A DNA stretch of 64,000 nt, taken from assembly GCF_964355755.1 (NCBI RefSeq), contig NC_092674.1, positions 12,651,001 through 12,715,000 on the forward strand, in the 5' to 3' direction. The notes under the pieces were generated by a model. The model was not told the DNA's origin. It searched no databases and saw only the letters and a list, made by a program, of their open reading frames with translations. The translations under genes and the position numbers were made by a program. Below are positions 34,234 to 45,591 of this stretch, piece by piece (within the stretch, counting starts at the first letter, position 1; the number at the start of each line of letters is the position of its first letter). Origin of the DNA: Antedon mediterranea (lineage: Eukaryota; Echinodermata; Crinoidea; Comatulida; Antedonidae).

Positions 34234-35285
34234 CTAAGGTAACTTTCCTAAGTATACAATAGTGTTTATGTAGTTGTAGAGCGAATGTATGTCCTTAACC
34301 ATCTGTTGGTCTTGCTTGTGGGTCTCTCTTCTTGCTTCGGTTCGTAACCGCTCTTGTTGATCATATATTTTCTTTTTATGAGTACATCTTTCGCACATGG
34401 CATGTGTTATGCATTCCTTATGATAAGGCTTGTGGCATGTAAAGCAGTTGATGACTTGTGGAGTGATGGGTGGGTTGCAGCAGTTTGTCAGAGGTATTGC
34501 GGACATCCTTGATGCAGGGGCATTGTGGCAGTTATCAATTTCTAAATATCCACGCAAAATCTCCCTTCTCAAATGCTTCAACAAGCTTTCGCCTAACAAC
34601 CCTCTTGTCTTCTTCAAATCGTAGTGTTGATGGATCTTTTCCTGCACATAGTGCAGCAGCAAATGAAAATGCTATACAAAAATGGCCATAAGTGTTACTT
34701 GCATAAGGTTGTTGCTGTACACCATGTACGTGAAAATTCATGTTGGGAACGCTGGATTCCATCAACTCAACTTGCATGCCACCTGAGTCAATTCTAACGG
34801 GTAATTTCTTGGATTCAATGTCTGTAAACTATCGTACACATCGACGTTACTATTGGTAAGTTGTTGGTACCAATGCTTGTCTGATATTGTAATCCAGTGC
34901 GAACATATTGTGTAGTCTTGACAAAATTGTGCATTTGCTGTTGATAGATGGTGTCTTGTAATCCACGTGTTTCTGGATAGTTTCTTTTTAGAATTATGTT
35001 GGCGGCATTTATAATCCTATTATCTACCTCATTATGTCTCTCTTCTACAAGCTTTTTATGGTGTAATCATAGTTGGTATTCCTTCAGCCACCAGTCATTG
35101 GGTTCATCAGTCGTTTGTGCTACAACACTTGACTTAAGCGTTGAAATAATCAGTCTTCCAAGACTATCTTTCGTTGTTTTCAGACCAAACGACTTGTTAA
35201 TGTACTTAATGTGGTTTCCATTTAATTTATTATTTCGACGGTGTACTAAGGATTTTACCATAAATAAATGATTTGCTATTGACAT
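34234..35285 (-). pseudogene. Ulp1/C48-like cysteine protease with zinc-finger tail, decayed
   Basis: Reading on the minus strand, 35285-35067 leads through WWLKEYQL to an in-frame TGA, then the same frame continues with EVDNRIINAANIILKR and RGLQ, the typical start of this protease fold. After a frameshift near 34940 comes QDYTICSHWITIS with the catalytic His-Trp and then DVYDSL with the expected Asp. After another shift near 34775 comes VQQQPYASNTYGHFCIAF: the oxyanion Gln is present, but the D-C-G catalytic Cys is replaced by Tyr. A further shift near 34560 leads to a Cys/His cluster (CCNPP, CFTCHKPYHKEC, CERC) of RING/PHD style. One stop, about three shifts and loss of the nucleophile mean it is not a functional protease. 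Confidence 0.75.
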
Positions 35286-35417
35286 TTCATTTAAAAAATG
35301 CTTGAACTTATTTAATTAGGAATAAAATTGTTCTGCAACTTGTGTATTTGTTTTAGACTTCAATTGTGGTACAAAATTAATTTAAAAAAAAATTCAGTTT
35401 CGCTATTTGTGTTAGCC

Positions 35418-36470
35418 TCATGAAATTGGTCGAAAAGCGCGTTTGTGCTGCTTTGTCCAGCTAGTTACAGGATGCCCGGTCTGCGACGTCGCACGAAGCC
35501 CATTAAAAGTATTAACTTTTGCACACCAAATATTCTCCTCTGTAGAATCAGCTTCTCTTCCTTCGAACGAAAAGAACATTGGCTCTGTTTGACTATCATA
35601 ATGCAAATTGTTACCAAATGTTGCAACGTGTTTCATGTGCACAATTATTATATTTGGCTTATGTTTCATTGACATGATTATGTCTGTGTAATCTCGAGGC
35701 GATTCTGCTCGTAGGACAAACTTAATTCCGTTGACTACTCCATGGGGACAATGTGATGTTAATATTCCCCCGGCACACCCCCAGATTTTCTTCATTATTT
35801 TATTGAAATTATTATGGTTCTTGGCTAAAGCCTCCCTTATACTACAAATAATGTCCAACTTACTTCCTTTTGATGCAAGATTGATAGTTTTAGCTATTTT
35901 CTTGACTTCTTTAACAGTAGATTGGTGGAGCATGTCAAAAAGTCTCTCCTCACTCATATGTCTGCAGTCAGCAGTCAAGTTACCGTCTTCTGAAACTTTC
36001 CTGAATCCTGTGTTGTAAATTAAATTGTCTTTTCTTGTATGCTCACCGATAAACGGAGACCATTCGTTTAGACCAGCCGTTATTGGAAAATGATTTACGA
36101 GGCCTCTAGATAGTATATGCAAACTAACTCGTTCATAAAATTCTATGAAATCTACTTTTTCTGCATGAGGCTTGCCAAGTTCAGAAAAAGCTGTCCTAAA
36201 ATGAACCTTTCTGTTCACATCCATGATCATTATTGTGGGATGGTAACCACATATATTGCAATGCATACCTTCATTAATATTTGATTGAGCTTCAAATGCT
36301 AAATAAGCATTCAACACCAATGTTTGATCAATTTCTATGCCCGATGTTTCGCCTATCTGCTTAACAATGCTACCAGTACCTATGTGATGATCCACGCCTG
36401 ACCTAAGCCATAGACAAACATCAAAATCCAATACAAAATGAATCATTATAGTTATAAATACCAAGTTCAT
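35418..36470 (-). CDS. KDZ/HMGXB3-like transposase, 350-residue open segment
   Basis: Residues about 70-95 read MHCNICGYHPTIMIMDVNRK, a CxxC pair followed by a candidate first catalytic Asp. Residues about 185-215 (VKEVKKIAKTINLASKGSKL) resemble a SAP DNA-binding helix-loop-helix. The region after it (CPHGVVNGIKFVLRAESPRD, then MSMKHKPNIIIVH) is the most diagnostic: it recalls animal transposases related to vertebrate HMGXB3, a family I know only from memory. There are no internal stops over 1053 bp. The usual proteins are longer, so both ends are probably missing or in other exons. The start Met is uncertain. It sits next to the right subterminal array, upstream of the protease block. Confidence 0.65.
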   Translation of the reverse strand: MNLVFITIMIHFVLDFDVCLWLRSGVDHHIGTGSIVKQIGETSGIEIDQTLVLNAYLAFEAQSNINEGMHCNICGYHPTIMIMDVNRKVHFRTAFSELGKPHAEKVDFIEFYERVSLHILSRGLVNHFPITAGLNEWSPFIGEHTRKDNLIYNTGFRKVSEDGNLTADCRHMSEERLFDMLHQSTVKEVKKIAKTINLASKGSKLDIICSIREALAKNHNNFNKIMKKIWGCAGGILTSHCPHGVVNGIKFVLRAESPRDYTDIIMSMKHKPNIIIVHMKHVATFGNNLHYDSQTEPMFFSFEGREADSTEENIWCAKVNTFNGLRATSQTGHPVTSWTKQHKRAFRPIS

Positions 36471-36589
36471 AATCTTTGTAATGGTAAGTCATTGAACATT
36501 TTGGGCACATATTTGACAGTTTCTCTTTTATACAATTCGGAAAAATCGAATTTATTAGGCCTTGGATACTGTAGTTTCTCTAATTTGGA

Positions 36590-37397
36590 CATAGCACTTC
36601 TCTATTCTGGAGAAATTTGTCAAAATTTTATTTTTCTGCTAAAAATTTCTCTATTTTAGACAACATTTCCCCACTTTGGACAAATCGGATTTCTATATAT
36701 TGGACAGTTTCTCTATTTTGGACACAGCCCTTCTCTCGGGGCAAAATTTCCCCATTTTGGACAAATCGGATTTCTCTATATTGGACAGCTCTATTTTGGA
36801 CACAGCACTTCCCCATCCTGGACAGAAATTTCCCCATTTTGGACAAATCGGATTTATCTATATTGGACAGCTTCCTTATTTTGGACACAGCAATTCCCCA
36901 TCCTAGACAGAAATTTCCCCATTTTTGACAAATCGGATTTCTCTATATTGGACAGCTTCTATTTCAAACACAGCATTTCCCCATTCTGGACAGAAATTTC
37001 TTCATTTTGGACAAATCGGATTTCTCTATATTGGACAGCTTCTCTATTTTTGACACAGCATTTCCCCATCCTGGACAGAAATTTCCCCATTTTGGACACG
37101 ATATAGCGCCACCACTTCCCCATCTTGGACAGAAATTTCCCCATTTTGGACACGATATAGCGCCACCACTTCCCCATCTTGGACAGAAATTTCCACATTT
37201 TGGACACGATATAGCGCCACCACTTCCCCATCTTGGACAGAAATTTCCCCATTTTGGACAAATCGGATTTCTCTATATTGGACAGCTTCCCCATCTTGGA
37301 CACAATTATAGCGCCACCTATCGCTATTGTTCTTATTCTGGACAAAATATTTCCCCATTCTGGACAGAAATTTCCCCATCTTGGACAAAATTCACCA
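36590..37397 (-). repeat. Right subterminal array, inverted relative to the left
   Basis: About thirty copies of TTCCCCATTTTGGACA with CGGATTTCTCTATATTGGAC variants. A higher-order piece with GATATAGCGCCACCACTTCC is repeated three times at 37095-37225 and twice in the left array (32690-32760). The outer 120 bp match the outer left array closely in reverse complement. Confidence 0.9.
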
Positions 37398-37643
37398 ACC
37401 CGTCTCGAATATACTGTATGGCAACACGGAGCCGAAAGTGCGGCTGACGTACCCTCGAATTTGAGTTTCCTTTTTTTGTAACATAGGACGATTTATTTTA
37501 ACCTGTTTTTATTCCATGTAAGAGTATTGCTTAGTTTTTTTTCTCGTTGATGTCCGTGAACCTGTATTGTGAAATTTGTGAGTTTTCCTTCCGTAAAAAC
37601 AACCTAATTTCTAGGCCGCATTTTCGCTTGACTGAGCAGGAAA

Positions 37644-40582
37644 ATGCTGACACCAAACGATCATACACGCGGCGAACTACAACAAACTGCCTCAGTGGTT
37701 CGCTATGAGAGGCCTAGAATTAGACCACGTAAAAGAGGCCATATAGCTGGAAAGAATAAGTATAGACCCACTCTTAGCTATATTGGCAAAGTGAATATCG
37801 GTACTATACCAACGATTATAAACTATAACCGTACGGAATGTCGTAGACCAGCGAAGTCAGCCATTTTGGACAATTTAGTTGTTTTGAGTTCAGGAAGATG
37901 GAATTTCCCGTCACTTTTCATGACTAATGCTCTGTCCATCTGTAACAAAATGGAAGAGCTAAGATGTCGAATTAAAGATTGCCATCCGGAATTGATCGCT
38001 ATTACTGAAACGAAGCTTCGTGACGGTATTGTACTTGACAACATTGTGTCAATCGATAATTTTAACATTTTTCAATTCACATTTATTTACTCATCGTTTA
38101 TAAATACAGTTTCATAGCATAAATGATGGCAAGGATCCTGCATAGAGAAGTTTACACTTCTGTTTTCGCAGGACCCTTTTACATAAAAGACATAAAACAA
38201 TAAACACAACATAATAGATACAAAATAAAAAAAAAACATTCCTATATACATTTTAGAGTTGTTGTTAGACGCGACCAAATAGATAGATTAGGAGGTGGAG
38301 TAATGCTGTACATTAACCAGTCGCTGCCTTTCAGACACCATTGTGACCTTAATGATGCCAATTTTGAGACGGTATGGGTCACGTTATTTCCTAAAAGATT
38401 GCCTAGATCGATTGCTAATATCACCGTAGAGGTGGTGTACCAACCCACCTTGCTCCAATGATAGAGCGATGTCTTCTCATATCATTCATTGCATGGATAC
38501 CATCAGACTAAAGCACCCAGGCAAAGGTTTTATTGTCACTGGAGACTTTAACCGTCTAAAGGACTATGAACTTAAACGATACCCTCTACAGCAAATTGTA
38601 TCGAAACCAACACGAGTCAATGCTAAACTCGATTTGATTTACACGAATATGGCAGAATTTTTTAGTGAACCATTTATTCAGCCGGGCATGGGTCTATCGG
38701 ATCATCAAGTTGTAATTTGTAGACCAAAGGCTACTATAATTGTAAAAGACCCTACCACCATAACGTTTAAGAAGAGAGTTGTTACTCAGAACGCGAAAGA
38801 TATTTTTTGCGCGAACTCAATGATGTTAATTGGCATGACTTATATCGCCTCCCTTCATGTGAATATCAATTCAATGTTTACAGCTCAGTGTTGAATCAAC
38901 TTATTGATAAACACTTTCCAGAGAAAATCTGTACAAAGACCACCCAGGACAAACCATGGGTTATCCATAAGTTCAAGTCGCTTATTCGCAAACGGCAAAA
39001 TGCCTTAAACAATAACCAGCAATGTCTTTACAAATACTTGCGTAACCGAGTGAATCGGATGTCAAAGTCACTACGGAAGAAATTTTATGAAAAGAAAGTG
39101 TGTTCTCTTAACTCGGCTAATACAAAAAGCTGATGGCGACAAACAAAACAGTTCCTCGGACTTGAGTCGACCGGAGACAACCTCTCGGGTGTAGCAAATG
39201 AACTATACGATGGCAATATGACCAAATTGGCTGAAGGGATCAATTTGTTTCTCCAATCCATAACGTCGGCTTTTGAACCCATTGCACATCCACATCCAGC
39301 AGGAGTTGTACCTGACCATCTGTATATCCCTGTCGAGGCAATGGAATGTAAGCTGAGATCAGTCCAAGTTAACAAGGCAATAGGCCCCGACAATATTCCA
39401 ACATGGATTCTTCGAGATGGAGCACACAGTCTCGACGGTCCCATTTGCGCTATTGTCAACTCAAGTCTAAGAGAGTCGTATATCCCGGATGACTGGAAAA
39501 TGGCTAATATTGTGCCAATACCGAAAATAAATCCCCCTCGCTGTGTCCAAACCGATCTCCGACCCATTTCGTTAATATCTGTAGCTGCAAAAATTGTAGA
39601 GAGCTCAATTGGTAGTTTTGTATGGGACCAGCTGAAAGACAAACTATCAAACAACCAATTTGGTAGCTCAAAGGGGGTCTCAACAACTGACGCCCTCATC
39701 TCATTATTGCATCACTGGTACCAAGCCACTGATGCTGGCGAGGAAGTACGTGCTCTCCTATTGAATTTTAGCAAAGCGTATGATATGATCGACCACCACA
39801 TTTTAATTAGAAAGTTAAAGAACATAGGTATCGACGGAGTTATTGTAACATGGATTCAAGCTTTTCTTGCAGATAGAAAACACAGAATGAAATTGAAGAA
39901 TGTCTTCTCACCCTGGCTAATACCAAACGGATGAATCCCACAAGGATCATGGCTTGGTCCAATCCTGTTTGTTGCCTTCATTGATGACCTCCAGGTCGAT
40001 CTGCCGCTTATGAAATATATGGACGATACAACCTTTTACCAAAGATATAATAAGAACTCCGAGTGCAAAATTCAAGATAGTATGAATAGTATATTTAAAT
40101 GGTGCGAAGAAAATGATATGAAACTGAATGAGAAAAAATCGGTTGAACTGCGCATTACATGCAAGAGAACACCAACTGAGTTTGACCCGATCACTGTGAA
40201 TGGATCTGAAGTCAAGTGTGTTGAGTATGCAAAGTTACTAGGTGTCAATCTTGACCGTAAATTGTCGTGACCGGAACTGCTCAGATACTATCAAGCAGTG
40301 ATACGACCAGTTCTCAAATATGCCTGTGTTGTTTGGTCCCCGAGTTTATCCAAAGCACAATCTGACCAAATCGAACATGTCCAAAGAAGAGCGTGTAACA
40401 TAATATGCCCTGATGGTACCTCGTATGCTGATACCCGCAGATACCTTAATATCATCACTCTATCTGAACGCAGCGAGAAGTTGTCAATAAATTTCTTTGA
40501 TAAAATGAAAAAAGAAGATCATAGATTACACTCTCTCTTACCTAAATCTCCCACACACAACCAACAGCTCCGAGGCGTTTGA
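37644..40582 (+). pseudogene. LINE endonuclease-reverse transcriptase polyprotein, disrupted
   Basis: 37644-38070 gives the endonuclease start with FMTNALSICNKMEEL and PELIAITETKL. About 185 bp of foreign sequence then intervene before RRDQIDRLGGGVMLYI at about 38265. 38469-38894 has the IVTGDFN, LDLIYTNM and GLSDH endonuclease motifs. 39218-39934 is the reverse transcriptase finger and palm (NKAIGPDNIP, LRPISLIS, motif A). In motif A, FSKAYD is preceded by Asn where Asp is more usual. A TGA at about 39932 falls in motif B just before IPQGSWLGPILF. YMDD lies near 40017. 40298-40582 is the C-terminal region (VIRPVLKYACVVWSP). Several frameshifts and stops make it inactive. Confidence 0.88.
38078..38262. 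mobile_element. Short insertion inside the LINE endonuclease
   Basis: Protein similarity breaks after FNIFQF and resumes at VVVRRDQIDRLGGG. The insert contains a short stem (ATCCTGC...GCAGGAC) and an A-rich end (ATAAAAAAAAAAC). It is a candidate short non-autonomous element; the target duplication is not clear. Confidence 0.45.
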
Positions 40583-40890
40583 TCGTTCACCCTCCCCAAA
40601 GTCAGGACACAACGCACAAAAAACTTCATTACTTTCCACGGAGTTTTCAATGATTGGTGAATGATCAGAAACTGAGTTATGATAAGCAAATTGTGAACCC
40701 ATTTTGGTTTATGTTCCTGGATGTACTATGATGGCCATTGAAAGACTGATCTGTGGACTATGATATATTTTAGTAACTTGTTTGATTTGTGTTTTACTAT
40801 GGTTTGTTTTTTTTCTTTGATAAAGTTTTTTTAAATATTTATGTCAATTTCATCACTGTTTTCTTGATGCAATAAAAAGAATTGAATATG

Positions 40891-41268
40891 AATATATGGT
40901 ACTGCAAATAAGTCAATCTATAATAATAACCCACAACTCTAATATTAACCCATGGGGGTTACTATTAGAGTCACAAAAACTTATGATGCAGCTGTATTTT
41001 GAAAATAAGGAGATAATGCATGTTGATCTCGGGAGTGGGGGAGGATTGAGTGTTCTTTAATTCAACCAAATTTGTTTATTCGTACTGTTTTATTATTTTT
41101 CTATGAGTTGCTGACCAGAAAAGTTGGGGTGGGTTACTATTTGCAAGTGCCTAATTTAGGATTAGTAATAGTAACCCATTAATCTAATAGTAATCCCCCT
41201 TCCAATAGTTAACCCACCCTAAAAAACAATCAAAGAATAATAACCCAGGGTTACAATTAGAAGATTTA
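40891..41268. repeat. AATAGTAACCC-motif repeat block
   Basis: Several direct and inverted copies of TAATAGTAACCC or AATAATAACCCA occur at 40924-40975, 41130-41215 and 41238-41255, giving short hairpins. It may be a degraded MITE. There is no coding frame. Confidence 0.45.
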
Positions 41269-42450
41269 CGGTATATAGAGTACTGCTAACCATAATAGTA
41301 GGTAACATTTGTTTTATTTGACACGACAAAACATGTGGACTCCCCAAAAATGTACCGTATTATAGTGTAGTATATTTTAAATGTTGACATGACATAATAA
41401 ACATTGAAAGTTCTTTCTAACAGAGTTTTTTCTCCTGTTACTCGGATATTGTACTTAATTTTTGTTTTATTTATTGTAATACGCCGTATTCTTTATATTT
41501 TTACATATATTGTACATTGTTTTTCAATAAACAGTGCGGAGGATTCAGGTAATTTTTCTTTAAATGGTAACACCGCAGCTTTAAAATGTATATTGCTTAT
41601 ACAATATAAACCCTTAAACAACATTGGTAATAACCGTGAATAATTTTAGACAGCACTCAGGCAAAAGCTAAGTCGCTTCTTCAAAAAGAAGTTGTTTTAT
41701 AAGACGATACCACAGTAAGGGTGTGAAGTGGAACTAATTCGCCTTAAAATACTAGTTTAAAAAATATCATAATTAATTAACCTTTTAAATAGCTGATAAT
41801 CAGAGATGTGCGCGCGTGCAATTTAACCATCTCAATGAATATTTATTTACTAAAGCTAAAATTATGTTTTCTATTAGATAAACTTTGTTGTTATGGGAAC
41901 ATACTAAAGTGGTTGGTGTAACTTCACACTAACGATATATTTAAACATTACATTAATTAGTCTCCTTTACATAGACCTTTGTCATAGGCGATGATTTGAA
42001 ATTCAGATAGTTTTAGTATTGATATTATGTTACTGAGGTGTAGTAGTATGCTACATGCAATGTGGATTGATGAACATTTTAATTTATTGATGATAAAAGT
42101 ATATTATTATTGTAACCGAATTTGTCATGATTTACGATGAATTTAAATCAGTTTTTGCATCATGTTATAAGGTATAGTAGTATTATATTATTATTGTAAC
42201 TGAATTAACATTGTTAAAGTTTTATAGAATACTGGTAAAATACTGGTAAGTAATGTCCCACACTCCACACTAAATATGGCCATGCATTTAATACTGAACA
42301 TTGGATAGATTTAAACTATATGAAACTATTTTAACAATTATTGTTTGTACATTATACGTATGATGTAGTAATTCTTTGTTTGTCACTGAAATTAATGGTA
42401 AATGTACAATTTGTAAAGTGTCCCATATCGTATCTTTATGTGTTGTCAGT
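41269..42450 (-). other. Ankyrin unit D1, right part
   Basis: Resumes at TATAGAGTACTGC, as in 13978 and 55661, and runs through the AATACGCCGTATTC block to the CCCATATCGTATCTTTATG landmark (also at 15212). No exon is present. 42451-42779 is short unassigned sequence. Confidence 0.6.
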
Positions 42451-43028
42451 ATGCTGTTATTTACGTACCTATAGAGCAACACCTTCCCCGCGATTATGTG
42501 TACATTTAATGAAGAAAGAACAATACTTAAAACTGTTACGTAAAAAAGGCGAGTGGCGTTTATTGTATGTAATATTTTAGATGAGTTAATATTATCAACA
42601 TGCACAAGTACCTTAAATTGAATTCTACAATGTAAAGTATTCCAATGAAAAAAAAATGGTCCTGCTCTAAAACGTAGTGACAACTCAAATACAAGTTATT
42701 TGGTAAGATCTTGCTTGAAGGTATCCATTGCTTTAAAAGACAACGAAGTAAACTATCTTTGATAACTGACTTCCCAAAGTCAATATTAACCTTGACAAGG
42801 CACCGGTGTTCCGAACCATAATTATGTGAGAGGTACGACCGCCGTGCAGTTATCGACAGTACAGTCATCCTCGCTACAAATTACAGTATCTATAATATGA
42901 CCCGCATTGTGGTTGGTTTATTTACCTATATTATTACCGGCACGCCCATTAAATTGTAAATAAATAATTTTTTTTAAATCACACTGAATTATATAGCACC
43001 TGTTATTAATAATATTTGTAACACTTAC

Positions 43029-43127
43029 ATTGTTTGGAAGATCCACGTTAGCACCTGCCTTGAGCAAAATAGTGCCAACGTCTGTGTGACCCTTTTGTGC
43101 AGCCACATTTAAAGGCGACCATCCATC
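43029..43127 (-). CDS. Ankyrin-repeat exon (unit D2)
   Basis: The 99-bp exon lies between a CAG acceptor and GTAAGTG donor on the minus strand, phase 0. The product begins DGWSPLNVAAQKGHTDV and ends LKAGANVDLPNN. Compared with unit A it differs at about nine residues (LHL to LNV, QN to QK, C to G, E to A and changes in the tail), more than units A and E differ from each other. The ankyrin consensus positions (G, PL, AA, GH, LL, GA) are kept, suggesting selection on the protein. Confidence 0.85.
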
Positions 43128-43643
43128 CTGAAATAATAACACACATCATGTTATATAAGTAGTAGTATAGTCTTCTACAAAAAGCTATTTAATATTGTAT
43201 TGAAATTTTTTCGATGTGATCAAGTAAAACTAACTTTAAAGCCAGGTGAGGGCAAACAAATTCTATTGATCTTGCATTCCAATATATATAGTTTCAACTA
43301 TGTTTCATAATGTTAGTGATTTTATTTGTGTTACACGAGCTTGTTGAAAATATGCACTTTATTATCATGGGGGATAGTTCAAATTACACAATTAAATCTC
43401 TATTCATTTATACACAAATGTTGTAAATAGAGAGGCAATTTAAAAAAAACTAAAAATATACAGTGTGGTAACAAATTTTATCACAGGACTAAATATAGAT
43501 AATACTTCATCGTTTTATTTTCGTGCTATAGCAAACATTATCCACCGTATATCCACCATCTTTTTTCACCTTCTATAGAGTCACCGGACATGTAGTTACA
43601 CTAGGTTAAACTACTTAACTACTGAACAAGGCCAACAGCCATT

Positions 43644-44394
43644 AAGTCGCGTGCTACAATGCATAGTGATATCGGACCGACAGACAGACCGACAGACCGA
43701 CAGACCGACCGACCGACCGACCGACATAGTGAACTATACTGACCGAAATTACTGAACATGTTTAAAAATGTTGAAATGTTTAAAAACATTTTTATTTTTT
43801 GTATTTACACGTGCGTAGCTTGTCACTTTTGACGTGCTCGTATAACGTAATTTCGAGTTGAAAAGTAAGTCAAGAAAACAGAAATCTGGCAAAAAGAGTG
43901 CGCAATAACATTTTACGCGCAGTGCGCGCGCAAAAATATGCGCACTCATGGCAATTTTGTAAACGCTTAAAATTGCCTGAAACGTACTCTTATTTCATAG
44001 AAAATAAATTTTGAAATTTTTAAGCGCGCGTACGCATGCGTTACATGCGCTACGCACGTAATTGTATTGCCATATGATGATTTATGCCCTGAAATTTATG
44101 AGTACCAAATTTTATTTAATTGTGATTCATTTTTGTGAAGATATGATTACAAACGTGATTTCGTTAAATCGTGCGTAGACCGCGTAATTTTTTATTGCGC
44201 ACCGTGAAAACATAATCACATCGATTCCTGGCCATAAGGAATATACTGTGAAAAATTGACCTAGCTAGATTAAACTGATATCAAGATACGGTCAGAAAGC
44301 GATTAAACGCATAGAGTTACCGGACCGACAGACCGACAGACCGACAGACCGACCGACCGACATAGTGAACTATAGAGTCGCTTCCACGCGACTA
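43644..44394. mobile_element. Non-autonomous element with AGTCGCGTG ends and GACC repeats
   Basis: The ends TAAGTCGCGTG and CACGCGACTA are inverted. Just inside each end lies CGGACCGACAG-type microsatellite (43673-43727 and 44320-44361) followed by CATAGTGAACTAT, so the microsatellites are in the same orientation on both sides. The interior is rich in GCGCGC and ACGCATGCG and encodes nothing recognisable. No clear target duplication is seen. Confidence 0.45.
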
Positions 44395-45387
44395 AAAAAA
44401 GTCTTACTGGTTTTTATAGCAGAATTTTACCAAATTTTGTATTTGACCATTTTAAGGGAAATCCACTTGTTTTCGTCGTGATGTCTATTACAATTATTTG
44501 ATTTCTATTACAATTATTTGATTTATGTACAATTAACCAGATATTATATTTAAAATTCATGCCTGTACCTAAGCTTTAACTTGAATAAAGATTATTAACC
44601 TTTGATGTTTTCTTTAAGATAATGTATTGTATATGCATGCATTTGTTTGGCTTGTATACTATTTTGTTATAATAGTACGGTTATTTTGTACGTAGCATTT
44701 ATATATTGCAAATTTGGTAAGAAATTGTGGTCCTTAATATGAAAGATGGTACTAGTTCTGCTGCCAGTTATTTTGCTACCATTATTAAAGAACCTATAGA
44801 TACAGTGCACTGATTGGGTAATAGAATACTGTAGTTTGATACGGTTAGTGAAATTTTGCGACGGTTGAAAACTTCAACCTTTAAGATTTTTTGTTGGAGA
44901 CATTGATATACGCACTGTCATATGGAACTTTTAAAGTTAAAACAGCCCCAAATCATATTATGATAAAGTGGTGTTTGCGTTTGAACTGGCAGTTACGACT
45001 AAAAATGTATCCAGGCCCCAAAATGTGTTCAGATAACACATTTTGACTGCTAAATTCTCAATTGGTTTCATTTTGCTGTTACTTGGAGAAGATACGTTTA
45101 AAAAAAAATGTTTTGCCAAATCAAATGAATACGTCGATTCATATCCATTTTGTGTACCATTTTAATAAAATTGTGTTGCTATGTAGGCTACATCACAATA
45201 TATACAAAAACAGAAAAATCACCATTAAAAAGATCATTCCCTAATATTTAGTACTCTAAATGGTAAAAACCATTACGAAATCTAAATGTATGAGGGGTGA
45301 TGGACCGCTTCCTTGAACTTCAAAAATGAGATGGGTTGGGTCTTGCAAAATCAAATGTGTTTTTTTTGTAAAGTGATCTCTAATCAA
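44395..45387 (-). other. Unit D2 intron, no gene seen
   Basis: Matches the unit introns from about 44590 onward (ATAATGTATTGTATA landmark, TGAACTGGCAGTTAC at 44983). No exon is present. Confidence 0.5.
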
Positions 45388-45591
45388 TCAAATTGAAAGT
45401 ATACGTGAACCATAATTAACAATACATTTGAGTTCCAACTTATCCTTACATGTGGTCCCGGTAAACCATGCAACAATGATAAAAGTGAGAATACTCTCAA
45501 TGACCGATTTATTAAAAAAAAGACGTAGGCCTGATGGGAGGTTTAACTTCAAAATATTTAAGTCTATGCAAACAGTAAAAACGTTGAGCAC
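45388..45591 (-). pseudogene. Old LINE C-terminal fragment within the unit intron
   Basis: A 67-codon minus-strand frame contains FFNKSVIESILTFIIVAWF and then CKDKLELKCIVNYGSRILSI. This matches the pattern of the LINE thumb region (compare the ETVIQSVLVISFIAWFGN segment of the LINE at 218-2195). The same DNA occurs, more decayed, at 9975-10115, 13670-13830, 32160-32310 and 55250-55420. The insertion therefore predates duplication of the ankyrin unit. Confidence 0.65.

Larger units (their letters stand above)
32509..37406 (-). mobile_element. Zisupton/KDZ-like DNA transposon with inverted subterminal arrays
   Basis: GAATATAC flanks the element at 32501-32508 and 37407-37414. Related units carry the unoccupied context at 55604-55618 and 13930-13945 (AAATACTGTATGGG). 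The outermost about 890 bp on the right and 500 bp on the left are inverted arrays of GTCCA-ATGGGGAA motifs, sharing TGAATTTTGTCC near the tips. Three minus-strand coding blocks lie between: a transposase-like protein, an Ulp1/C48-like protease with zinc finger, and a SprT-like HEMIH protein. An 8-bp duplication, a SAP-like segment and an Ulp1 domain fit the Zisupton/KDZ group as I recall it; the superfamily name is inference. Confidence 0.75.
37422..40890 (+). mobile_element. CR1/L2-like LINE, nearly full length
   Basis: It follows directly on the Zisupton-like element and its target duplication. It carries an AP-like endonuclease, reverse transcriptase and C-terminal region in order, and ends in AATAAAAAGAATTGAATATGAATA. 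The 5' untranslated part is at 37422-37643. The exact 5' boundary is uncertain because host sequence is recognisable only up to TGTATGG at 37415-37421. Confidence 0.8.

Noticed and set aside
42288-42683. 131-codon minus-strand frame
   Set aside because: It spans the end of an ankyrin intron unit and unrelated sequence, is not open in the paralogous units, and has no domain.
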